The notes beneath the pieces are model-generated. The model was not told the origin of the DNA. It searched no databases and saw only the letters and a program-made list of their open reading frames with translations. Shown here one piece after another: positions 8,969 through 16,387 of a DNA stretch of 64,000 bases. The stretch spans positions 20,582 to 84,581 of the forward strand of contig CAZPDM010000005.1 in assembly GCA_964585305.1 (NCBI GenBank), read 5' to 3'. Origin of the DNA: CAZPDM01 sp964585305 (lineage in GTDB: Bacteria > Planctomycetota > Uabimicrobiia > Uabimicrobiales > JABWCH01). The position numbers were made by a program, and so were the translations under genes. Every line of letters starts with the position of its first letter. Positions within the stretch are counted from its first letter, which is position 1.

Positions 8969-10669
8969 TTAGTAAGAAATATATGCCTCACCGACAGCCT
9001 CAACAGATTCCGGTAAATTTTTTAGAATATGTTGAACTAACGCATTATTATTAGGGAAAATATCTCTTAATAATCTTTGAACAAATCGTTTTGACATTGT
9101 TGCTGTAACTTGAACATGATCTTCTGCGTTCCAAGTCGTATTACTTTTTCGGACTCCAGTAAGTCTTCCAAAAATAGAAAGAGTAATGGTATCTTTTTCT
9201 GTAATACCATCTTTTACTTCTGTAGCACTTTCAATGCTAGCACCATAAATTTTTTCTGCAAGCTGTATTTTAGCATCCAAAAAGGCTTCTTCTTCTGCAA
9301 TTGCCTGCATTTGTGTTTTAGCAAGTACTCTATCTTCGTGAACATTAACAACTTTAATTTTTATTTCTTTTACAAAAGTATTAGGATACAAATAGAATTG
9401 AATCTTGGCTTCACATTCTTGATAGGGTGCAGTATAACTTAAATTACTTGCTGTTCCTAAATTAGCGCGAATAAAGAAATCTTTATCACTATAAGAACTT
9501 GACTCTATTTTAAAAACGATTGTTTTCCCAGTTTTTATTACAAGAGGATATGGTATAATTGTCAATTTTGGTATAGAAAGAGAAATTGGTGCAGAAGCTT
9601 GATTTCCTTTTAAATTCAATGTATAGATTTTTTGGCTATTGGCATAAAATTCAAAAATATTATCACCAGCTTTTAAAGGAACCACAACTTCAAAATTTCC
9701 TCTATCTATTTTTGTAATTGCAAGGCTTTCTGATCCAAATTTGATAAAAAAGTTTTGTGGTAATTGAGAAGCTGGTGCAAGCGAACCTCTGATTGTAACT
9801 TGATTAGATTCCCAACTAGAATTATTTTGAGGTGTAATATTAGATATACTATAAGAAACTTCTTGTGGTTGTTCAAAGAAAATAGGAATACTTCTTATTT
9901 TACTACCATTTATTTCAAATTCTAATATATTTTGGCCAGGAGACATTAGACCAATAAAAAGAGAAAAAACAATCTGGCCACTTTCATATCTCAAATAGCT
10001 TTTTAAATTATATTGGTTAGAAGTATTCGCTTGAATAAGCCAGAATGAATTAGGTATAGCTGAAATACTGCCTTTTATTTCAACTTTATTTTCAGAAAAT
10101 TTTTGTTCATAAGAAGGAGATTGAAGGCTAAGTATGGGTAAAAAGGTTGTTGATGTAGGCAAACTTATCTTTGAAAGATCTGCAATCGAAAAATTTTGGG
10201 AAGTAATAGAATAAGAAGTTTTTGGCCGCTGCCCTCTTAAAAAATCATAAAGTTCATTTCTGGTAATTTGTTGATCTTTATCTAAATCAGCCTGACCTAA
10301 TAAACCATCCCAAAGATGCTGCCAATTTATAACACCAACCATAGAATTTCCACGAAATGCAAGTTCTTTATCTTTCTTTAAATAAATAGAAAGAATATTG
10401 ATATTATTTTGAAATTTTGTAGTAGCTTCCAGAGCTGGCAATTCAGTAAATAACAAAATAGTATCAGTTAAATTAGGATATTCATTAGGATTTGAAGGAT
10501 AGGGAAGATTAGAGTAATATCTTGGCACGAAATTAAAAACTGACAATTTTTGAAATTCCTGCAACTTTTGATTTATCTCAGGATTTGATCCAATTACCCA
10601 AATTTCCAATCCCATTGTTGAAGCAACTATTAAATATCCAATAAACAGCAAAAAGCTCATTTTTTTCAT
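8969..10669 (-). CDS. Large exported protein with EF-hand and LPP20-like C-terminus
   Basis: A 566-residue secreted protein heading the minus-strand cluster. A signal peptide (cleavage near residue 20) is followed by a region with WVIGSNPEIN and LLFTELPALEATTK. A canonical EF-hand loop, DLDKDQQITRNEL, lies at about 126-138. Residues 185-440 contain two or three beta-sandwich-like repeats (VEIKGSISAIPNSF, VTIRGSLAPASQLP, each followed by GDNIFEF/GQNILEF) that look Ig- or PKD-like. From about residue 455 comes the LPP20-like domain (TQMQAIAEEEAFLDAKIQLA) ending AVGEAYISY. The N-terminal third could be a caspase-like fold with the EF-hand used as in some peptidase C14 proteins, but no catalytic His-Cys pair is evident. 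Its promoter and an unusual structured ribosome-binding region lie just upstream. Confidence 0.75.
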   Translation of the reverse strand: MKKMSFLLFIGYLIVASTMGLEIWVIGSNPEINQKLQEFQKLSVFNFVPRYYSNLPYPSNPNEYPNLTDTILLFTELPALEATTKFQNNINILSIYLKKDKELAFRGNSMVGVINWQHLWDGLLGQADLDKDQQITRNELYDFLRGQRPKTSYSITSQNFSIADLSKISLPTSTTFLPILSLQSPSYEQKFSENKVEIKGSISAIPNSFWLIQANTSNQYNLKSYLRYESGQIVFSLFIGLMSPGQNILEFEINGSKIRSIPIFFEQPQEVSYSISNITPQNNSSWESNQVTIRGSLAPASQLPQNFFIKFGSESLAITKIDRGNFEVVVPLKAGDNIFEFYANSQKIYTLNLKGNQASAPISLSIPKLTIIPYPLVIKTGKTIVFKIESSSYSDKDFFIRANLGTASNLSYTAPYQECEAKIQFYLYPNTFVKEIKIKVVNVHEDRVLAKTQMQAIAEEEAFLDAKIQLAEKIYGASIESATEVKDGITEKDTITLSIFGRLTGVRKSNTTWNAEDHVQVTATMSKRFVQRLLRDIFPNNNALVQHILKNLPESVEAVGEAYISY

Positions 10670-10677
10670 AGAAAATT

Positions 10678-10720
10678 AACGACAAAATTTCTTAAAATAA
10701 GAAAATGTCGTTCCTCCTTA
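10678..10720 (-). promoter_or_regulatory. Shine-Dalgarno separated from start codon by a hairpin
   Basis: On the minus strand a perfect AAGGAGGA (10713-10720) is followed directly by a hairpin (AACGACA...TGTCGTT, with a further nearly paired inner stem, 10678-10712) and then 8 bases to the ATG at 10669. No other Shine-Dalgarno lies near the start. Folding of the hairpin would bring the site to normal distance, so translation may depend on the fold. This is inference from the sequence. Confidence 0.5.
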
Positions 10721-10805
10721 AAAAAGCCTTGTCTTGTATATTATGAAATATTTATTAAAAAAATCAAGTTAAAGCATTTTTTAAATATAAAATTTTTGAT
10801 GTCTT

Positions 10806-10834
10806 ATAATAAGAGATATTATAACAATTGTCAA
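10806..10834 (-). promoter_or_regulatory. Sigma-70-type promoter for the LPP20-like cluster
   Basis: On the minus strand, TTGACA and TATTAT are separated by exactly 17 bases. This puts the transcript start about 130 bases before the ATG at 10669, giving a leader that contains the hairpin at 10678-10712. Confidence 0.7.
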
Positions 10835-10896
10835 CATTTTTATTTATGACAAAATATCTTTGCTAAGATTTTTATCTTTTTCAGGAGAAAGAAAAT

Positions 10897-11460
10897 ATGC
10901 TTCAAACTCTACTTGACTATTTCGATGAATGGGCAAAAGATAAAACATGGTATTTAAGAAGTATTATTCTTGTTATTATGCTATTTCTTACTTTTCAAAT
11001 GTGCGGAAGAGAAGGCTACCACAGTTGGTTTTCCGGAATAAACTTAGGAATTCATGAAATTGGACATCTCGTATTTCGTTTTGGCGGTGAAGTCATTTGT
11101 GCTTTTGGTGGCACACTACTGCAATGTCTAGCCCCTCTCATTGCAATAGTAGTTTTTCTCAAAACTCCCGATCTAACTGCGATTCCATTCGCAATGACTT
11201 GGCTTGCTTCAAATTTGCTCAACGTTTCCTATTATATAGCAGATGCATCTAAAATGGCCCTTCATTTAGTAACTCCCGGCGGGGGCGAAGCCTCTCATGA
11301 CTGGAACTTCTTGCTGGGCAAATTTGGTCTATTAGGAAAAGAACGATTTATTTCCGGTTGCGTTTCATTTTTAGGTTTTATTGTTATGATAGCAGCAATC
11401 CTTTTACAAGCATGGATGATCTTTCGCATTTATCAGATAAATAAAGAAAAAAATAAGTAG
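10897..11460 (+). CDS. Membrane protein with HEIGH zinc-peptidase-like motif
   Basis: A 187-residue integral membrane protein with about four hydrophobic segments. Segment 1 is at residues 20-37. The motif LGIHEIGHLVFRFGG at about 50-64 has the HExxH form found at zinc sites of membrane metallopeptidases (M50-like). It is followed by a Gly-rich stretch, AFGGTLLQCLAPLIAIVVF. A distal Asp or Glu ligand cannot be assigned safely. GGAGAAAG precedes the ATG. It is transcribed away from the LPP20-like cluster and ends at a strong terminator, so it is a single-gene unit. It may instead be a non-catalytic membrane protein; peptidase activity is inferred only from the motif. Confidence 0.65.
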   Translation: MLQTLLDYFDEWAKDKTWYLRSIILVIMLFLTFQMCGREGYHSWFSGINLGIHEIGHLVFRFGGEVICAFGGTLLQCLAPLIAIVVFLKTPDLTAIPFAMTWLASNLLNVSYYIADASKMALHLVTPGGGEASHDWNFLLGKFGLLGKERFISGCVSFLGFIVMIAAILLQAWMIFRIYQINKEKNK

Positions 11461-11480
11461 ATTCGGCAATCTTTTTTTAA

Positions 11481-11517
11481 AAAAAACAAGCACGGAACTA
11501 GTGCTTGTTTTTTTTGT
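11481..11517. terminator. Bidirectional terminator
   Basis: A 9-bp stem AACAAGCAC/GTGCTTGTT with a 7-base loop has an A-run before and a T-run after. It serves the convergent genes ending at 11460 and 11522. Confidence 0.9.
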
Positions 11518-11521
11518 TATC

Positions 11522-12343
11522 TTATTTTGCTTTTTCTGTTTCTACATTAAGTTTTGCTTGGGTCTCTGTATTCTTTTTTTCGATTGCTTTTGATTTTTCT
11601 GTTTGGTACTCATTCCAAACAAATAAAGTTACACCAACGACAACAAGGCAATCTGCAATATTGAAGGTTGGCCAATGATAACGAGTTACATAAAAATCTA
11701 AGAAATCTCTAACTCCACCAAATATTATTCGATCCCAAAGATTTCCTGCTGCTCCTGCCATGATCATGCCAAGAAAAACTTGATAGTATTTGGGATATTC
11801 GTGAGAAATAGCAAGGTACAAAATAAATAACATGGCAATAATAGAAAAAAGTTGCAACATTATAGTTTGACCTTCAAAACTGCTCCAAATCGCTCCAAGA
11901 TTAAATGCCAAACGCAAACTGAAAAAATCTGGAATAACAGAATAAATGTGATAGTCTGGTTTAGCAAGTAAACGTGGGCCTAATGGGTGATTATTTGCAG
12001 GAAGAGGATATTTAGGCTGGGAAATGTGGATTTCTTTTCCGCGAACTAATAAAAGAAAATATTTACCACTTTCATATACCCAATATTCATTATGGAAATT
12101 CATTCTTAAAATTGCTTGAGAAGATATAGGAATATGAGAAACAAGCTGTTTTTGTAAGTCTTCTGTTATTGGACCCGAAACTAAATATTTACTATAAGAA
12201 TCAGGAATTTTTGCTATAACTTCAGGAACAAAAATTGTTCCTTCTAAGGAAGAAAATGTCCACGATTTACTTCCAATATCTAAGAAAAATCCTAAAATAA
12301 TTACTAGTAAAAAAATCCAATTTTTACGAAAAAAATTTAGCAT
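11522..12343 (-). CDS. lspA: Lipoprotein signal peptidase (signal peptidase II)
   Basis: Inner-membrane aspartyl peptidase that cleaves the signal peptide of prolipoproteins after lipidation. Family hallmarks are present: GAAGNLWDRI, GGVRDFLDFY and FNIADC, which carry the two catalytic Asp residues (in VRDF and NIAD). LAFNLGAIWSSFEGQ matches the conserved Asn-x-Gly-Ala region. Four membrane segments are visible. The protein is 273 residues, far longer than the usual 150-180. The excess is an insert of about 90 residues between the first membrane segment and NLGA (about 30-130) plus a Lys/Glu-rich C-terminal tail of about 30 residues. It follows the sugar genes after 86 bases with no clear Shine-Dalgarno. 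The many lipoproteins in this window would be its substrates. Confidence 0.95.
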   Translation of the reverse strand: MLNFFRKNWIFLLVIILGFFLDIGSKSWTFSSLEGTIFVPEVIAKIPDSYSKYLVSGPITEDLQKQLVSHIPISSQAILRMNFHNEYWVYESGKYFLLLVRGKEIHISQPKYPLPANNHPLGPRLLAKPDYHIYSVIPDFFSLRLAFNLGAIWSSFEGQTIMLQLFSIIAMLFILYLAISHEYPKYYQVFLGMIMAGAAGNLWDRIIFGGVRDFLDFYVTRYHWPTFNIADCLVVVGVTLFVWNEYQTEKSKAIEKKNTETQAKLNVETEKAK

Positions 12344-12429
12344 AAAAAATCTTTCTATTGATAAAAATATTTGCTATTCGTTATCGATAAAATCGATATT
12401 TTATTTAAGCCACAAAATGTGGGATTGTT

Positions 12430-13194
12430 TCATATTTTTAGACAATTTTGTAAATATGTTACATCATCTTCAAAGTCAGATAATTTGTTTTGATAGTCTT
12501 TTGGGGTTTCAAGGCTAAGTTTGCATGATTTGGGAAAAGATTCGATAATTTTTTTAAGAGGAAAATTGCCTTTTCCTAAATGAAGGTGTTGATCATAAAG
12601 ACTAATAAAATCTCCATCGCAAAGATGGAACATTTGAGGATTAAGTGTCATGAATTCTGAAATAAAAGCAAATGGCTCTTGTTTGAGAGCATTGGCAGCA
12701 CAAATCGCATGTCCAATATCTAAACAAAACCCAGTTTTTGCCTTTTGTATAACCAACTGAATTTGTTCTGGAGTATAGCCATTGCAAAGTATTGTTCCAT
12801 CTACTCCCCAATAAGGTTTATTTTCAATAACAATTCGCGGATCCCAGATTTCTTGAATTTGTTGTATGGTTTCGTTTAAATCTCCATCAGTACCAGGATG
12901 AAAAATTATATATGATGCAGAAAGAAGATTAGCAAATTCTATAGCTTCACGGGCATAAGATAAATTTTGTTTTTTACAATCAGATTTTGCGAAATTAAGA
13001 CCACTTTGGCTATGAGGGGCATGAATAATAAAAGGAATATGTTTAATTCCTTCCCAAATATGAAAACATGTTTGAAAGGATTTTGGCACGGAATATAATT
13101 CAATATACTGGCACCAACCTTCTTCATAAAGTCTGACAGCATCCGAAACATAATAATCATTTGTTGACCAAATTTTTAATCCAAGTTCTATCAT
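12430..13194 (-). CDS. Sugar phosphate isomerase/epimerase-like TIM-barrel protein
   Basis: A 254-residue protein of the xylose-isomerase-like/AP-endonuclease-2 TIM-barrel superfamily. The start at 13194 (MIELGLKIW) has TAGGAAA at good distance; an upstream in-frame ATG does not. Likely metal-site residues are in FHPGTDGD, IENKPYWG, FCLDIGHAI, HLCDGDF, HLHLGKG and LSLETP, in the order usual for the family. The substrate is not readable. It follows pseC by 52 bases in the same orientation, so it probably acts in the same sugar pathway or modifies its product. A DNA-repair role (endonuclease IV) is less likely because of the operon and the lack of the full set of endonuclease IV metal ligands. 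Confidence 0.8.
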   Translation of the reverse strand: MIELGLKIWSTNDYYVSDAVRLYEEGWCQYIELYSVPKSFQTCFHIWEGIKHIPFIIHAPHSQSGLNFAKSDCKKQNLSYAREAIEFANLLSASYIIFHPGTDGDLNETIQQIQEIWDPRIVIENKPYWGVDGTILCNGYTPEQIQLVIQKAKTGFCLDIGHAICAANALKQEPFAFISEFMTLNPQMFHLCDGDFISLYDQHLHLGKGNFPLKKIIESFPKSCKLSLETPKDYQNKLSDFEDDVTYLQNCLKI

Positions 13195-13246
13195 AAATTT
13201 TCCTACCATTTTTTTAATAGAAAAACCAAAAGAAATTTTTAATTTC

Positions 13247-14398
13247 TTAACTTGCTAATTCTTTGATAACCTGCACAATATGAGAAATATCTTTATTTGT
13301 AAGAACAGGATATAGTGGTAAAGAAAATTCTGATTGATAATAAGCATTGGCATGAGGAAATTCTTCTGGTTTATTGCCAAGTTTTTGATAAAAAGGTTGG
13401 TTAGGAACAGGAATATAATGAACTTGCAAAGTAATTCCTCTTGCTTTTAATTTTTCAAAAAGCTCTCGTTTAGTAATTTTAATTTTACTAAAATCAATAA
13501 GCAGCGGACAAAGATGGAAAGCTGCTTCAGAGTATTCTTTTTCTGCAAGTAATTTAAATCGTTCATCACCGGCAAAAAAATTTCGATATAGCATTACAAT
13601 CTCACGGCGTCGTTTTTTAAACTGTTCAAGCTGCTTCATCTGAGAAATGCCTAGTGCTGCTTGAATATCAGTTAACCGATAGTTGAAGCCAAGCCAGTGC
13701 ATTTCATAATACCAAGGTCCATCATTATGAGTAAGATATTTTGAGTCTTTAGTCATTCCATGAGAGCGTAAAATCATAAGTTTTTCGTATAAATCTGGAT
13801 TGTTTGTAGTAATCGCGCCACCTTCTGCGGTTGTAATTGTTTTAACTGGATGAAAAGAAAAGATCGTCATATCAGAATAACAACAATTGCCAACATATTC
13901 TTTATGATATTTGGAACCGATTGCATGAGCAGCATCTTCTATAATAAAAATATTTTTTCCTTGCTTTAATTTGGCAATTTTTTCCATATCACAAGATTGT
14001 CCAGCAAAATGAACTGGAATAATTGCACGTGTTTTATCTGTAATTTTACGCGCTAGATCATTAAGATCAAGCAAACCTGTTTCGGGATCAATATCACAAA
14101 ATACAGCCTTTGCTCCTACATATAATACACAATTTGCCGAAGCAAGAAAAGTATTAGCAGAAGTAATAATTTCATCTTGGGGTTGAAGGTTTAAAACAAG
14201 TGTTGTGAGATGAAGCGCAGCAGTACCATTTGCGACAGCAACTGCATACTTCGCGCCTGTATATCGGCAAATCTCTTTTTCAAATTCTACTACTGTTGGC
14301 CCTTGGGTCAGCCAAGCCGAACGCAATGCTTTTGCGACTTCCCAAACATCGCGCCAGGAAATAGTTTGGCGTCCATAGCTATAAGTTTTTGACTTCAC
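13247..14398 (-). CDS. pseC: PseC-like sugar nucleotide aminotransferase
   Basis: A PLP-dependent DegT/DnrJ/EryC1/StrS family aminotransferase of 383 residues, full length. The PLP lysine lies in FHPVKTITTAEGGA; IIEDAAHAIGS carries the PLP-stacking region and NGTAALHL the phosphate-binding turn. Near-identity of wording with PseC (N-terminal YGRQTISWRDVWEV, then LTQGPTVVEFE) suggests transamination of UDP-4-keto-6-deoxy-L-AltNAc, the second step of pseudaminic acid synthesis. The start is GTG at 14398 with AGGAG 7 bases upstream. pseB is 23 bases upstream in the operon, which supports the call. No acetyltransferase, hydrolase or synthase of the pathway is in the window, so the final product is uncertain. 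Confidence 0.88.
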   Translation of the reverse strand: MKSKTYSYGRQTISWRDVWEVAKALRSAWLTQGPTVVEFEKEICRYTGAKYAVAVANGTAALHLTTLVLNLQPQDEIITSANTFLASANCVLYVGAKAVFCDIDPETGLLDLNDLARKITDKTRAIIPVHFAGQSCDMEKIAKLKQGKNIFIIEDAAHAIGSKYHKEYVGNCCYSDMTIFSFHPVKTITTAEGGAITTNNPDLYEKLMILRSHGMTKDSKYLTHNDGPWYYEMHWLGFNYRLTDIQAALGISQMKQLEQFKKRRREIVMLYRNFFAGDERFKLLAEKEYSEAAFHLCPLLIDFSKIKITKRELFEKLKARGITLQVHYIPVPNQPFYQKLGNKPEEFPHANAYYQSEFSLPLYPVLTNKDISHIVQVIKELAS

Positions 14399-14421
14399 AA
14401 AATTTCTCCTGCATAATAACT

Positions 14422-15408
14422 TTAGATATTTTTAAGCTCTTCTTTTAGTTGTTCGACATTAAGCCACCAAGTATTATTACCGCTGGAATATTCAAAATCT
14501 TCGGCAACTGATTTACTATTAGGGAAATTTGCGTTTGCTTTCCAAAAAGCAAATTCCGGAGCAATAATATAATACTTTTCTAATTCTAAAGTATGTCTTG
14601 CATCTTCTTTTGTAATCATCATTTCGTGGATTTTTTCACCCGGACGAATACCAATATCTTTCAATGGCATTTCTGGAGCAAGTGCTTGAGCTAAATCAAC
14701 CACACGCATAGAAGGAATTTTGCGAACAAAAATTTCTCCGCCTTGCATTTCATTCAATGCAGTCATAACTAGATCTACAGCTTCTTCAAGACGTAACCAA
14801 AATCGCGTCATGCGGCTATCTGTAATTGGTAGTTCTTTTGCGCCAGAATTAATTAAATTACGAAAGAATGGAATAACAGACCCACGACTGCCAGCGACAT
14901 TTCCATAACGTACTACAGCAAACTTTGTTTCATGCTTTCCTACATAAGAATTTCCTGCAATAAAAAGCTTATCTGAACACAACTTCGTTGCTCCATAAAG
15001 ATTTACCGGAGCGCAAGCCTTATCCGTACTCAAAGCAACAACTCGTTTTACATTCCGATCAATTGCAGCACTGATCACATTTTCTGCGCCAAAAACATTT
15101 GTACGAACTGCTTCAAAAGGATTGTATTCACATGCAGGAATTTGTTTCAATGCAGCAGCATGAATTACAATATCAATCCCATCAAATGCTCGGTATAATC
15201 TCTGCTGATCCCGAACATCTCCAATAAAATATCGAACGCGTTTATCGTTATATGGCTCTTGATGAGCCATTTCAAACTGTTTTAGTTCATCCCGGCTGAA
15301 TACAACAATTCTTTCAAAATTAGGATATTTTTCAATGACTGTTTTAATAAACATTTTTCCAAATGATCCTGTTCCACCTGTAACAAGAATTGATTTTTGC
15401 GATAACAT
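14422..15408 (-). CDS. pseB: UDP-GlcNAc 4,6-dehydratase (inverting), PseB-like
   Basis: A 328-residue short-chain dehydrogenase that converts UDP-GlcNAc to UDP-2-acetamido-2,6-dideoxy-beta-L-arabino-hexos-4-ulose. The NAD(P) loop is GGTGSFGK at residues 11-18. The catalytic segment LSTDKACAPVNLYGATKL replaces the usual Tyr-x3-Lys context exactly as in PseB/FlaA1/CapE proteins. AALKQIPACEYNPFEA and VVRYGNVAGSRGSV are strongly conserved in this family. It sits between a Nudix-like gene (15-base gap) and pseC (23-base gap), so these form one transcript. The product may feed pseudaminic-type sugar or another L-sugar for surface glycans or protein glycosylation. Confidence 0.92.
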   Translation of the reverse strand: MLSQKSILVTGGTGSFGKMFIKTVIEKYPNFERIVVFSRDELKQFEMAHQEPYNDKRVRYFIGDVRDQQRLYRAFDGIDIVIHAAALKQIPACEYNPFEAVRTNVFGAENVISAAIDRNVKRVVALSTDKACAPVNLYGATKLCSDKLFIAGNSYVGKHETKFAVVRYGNVAGSRGSVIPFFRNLINSGAKELPITDSRMTRFWLRLEEAVDLVMTALNEMQGGEIFVRKIPSMRVVDLAQALAPEMPLKDIGIRPGEKIHEMMITKEDARHTLELEKYYIIAPEFAFWKANANFPNSKSVAEDFEYSSGNNTWWLNVEQLKEELKNI

Positions 15409-15423
15409 GAAATGCCTTTCTTC

Positions 15424-16239
15424 TTATTTATTTAACGACTTTTGCTGCCACAATTTTTCCATGGCTTCTTGTATTATTGTAGAATAATCTTTCGCTTCTA
15501 CTGCCATATTCCTCGTGCTATCAAAAAGGCTGTAAAAACCATCTGCAAAATTTTCTGGATGACGACGGTATTCTTCCATAGCACAATTCCATGGCATTTT
15601 CATGAATTCTTCTATTTCAAAAAAAGCAATATTTTCAATGCCAACCAAATTGATAAGACATTCGCGAATATTAATACGAATAGATTCTTCATTCTTCTGA
15701 ACAACTTTATATAATAATAGTTCTGGTGTAATGCCCAATTTTTCACTTACTATAGAATAAACTTTAGTCCAAAGTTCTTTTAATTCTGAATTTTTCTTAT
15801 CAATTTCCTGCATATTTTTCCAACTAAGAAAAACAAGAAAAATTACTTTGTTTTCATAATTTACATTTGGAATTCGAACTTTAAAATAATCTAAAGGATG
15901 GGCAACAACCCAATGAAAATGGTAGAGTGGGATATCTAGCCCAACTTCTTCTAAAAATTCAACAGACATTGAAACTTCATAAAGATGCTTCCGTTCCAAC
16001 ACTGTCTCTGTAATAATTTTAGGAACATGGATATATTGAACATTTCCCCCATGTATATCTATTGCACCCGGATAAACATTTTTCCAATATGCTCGGCGTT
16101 GAAAAAGAATTTGATAATCCGGAGTAAGAGTAATAATACTCGTAGCTCGATGTATAGGATAGGGAGGAATATGTACCGATGTTCTTTCTAAATAGCCTAA
16201 AACATGGTCATTTTCATCCACATGATAAAGATATTCCAT
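15424..16239 (-). CDS. Nudix-superfamily protein with atypical Nudix box
   Basis: A 271-residue protein whose first half resembles Nudix hydrolases of the isopentenyl-diphosphate-isomerase-like group (YHVDENDHVLGYLERTSV, then ILFQRRAYWKNVYPGAIDIH). The Nudix box is altered. GGNVQY is followed by about 17 extra residues before SVEFLEEVGLDI, so the Glu pair of the REUxEExGU core is present but Arg is Val and the first box Glu is displaced. The second half is helical, with SFLFD-like ends and no known motif. It is the first gene of the pse operon, with a good promoter at 16313-16341, so it may hydrolyse or sense a nucleotide-linked metabolite. Activity is uncertain because of the box changes. 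Confidence 0.7.
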   Translation of the reverse strand: MEYLYHVDENDHVLGYLERTSVHIPPYPIHRATSIITLTPDYQILFQRRAYWKNVYPGAIDIHGGNVQYIHVPKIITETVLERKHLYEVSMSVEFLEEVGLDIPLYHFHWVVAHPLDYFKVRIPNVNYENKVIFLVFLSWKNMQEIDKKNSELKELWTKVYSIVSEKLGITPELLLYKVVQKNEESIRINIRECLINLVGIENIAFFEIEEFMKMPWNCAMEEYRRHPENFADGFYSLFDSTRNMAVEAKDYSTIIQEAMEKLWQQKSLNK

Positions 16240-16312
16240 TAAATTTTTTAATCCTTAGTTTGTTAAAAAAAACTTTATCAATAAATTTAAAATTTGCTTG
16301 CTTTTTGGGAAA

Positions 16313-16341
16313 ATTTTATCAAAATTTGAAGCAAGTCTCAA
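16313..16341 (-). promoter_or_regulatory. Promoter of the nudix-pseB-pseC operon
   Basis: On the minus strand, TTGAGA and TAAAAT are 17 bases apart, about 75 bases before the ATG at 16239. Both boxes are close to the sigma-70 consensus. Confidence 0.65.
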
Positions 16342-16387
16342 AGAAAAAAAGTAATGTTTATATAAGTTTTTTTTTGAAAGAAAAATT

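Noticed and set aside
9110..9442. Plus-strand Phe/Cys-rich open frame of 110 codons
   Set aside because: Shadow of the 566-residue gene on the other strand, with no start signal or recognisable domain.
12360..12425. Small hairpins between the barrel gene and lspA
   Set aside because: CCACA-AAA-TGTGG and TATCGAT-AAA-ATCGATA are short and lack T-runs on the minus strand; expected by chance in such AT-rich sequence.
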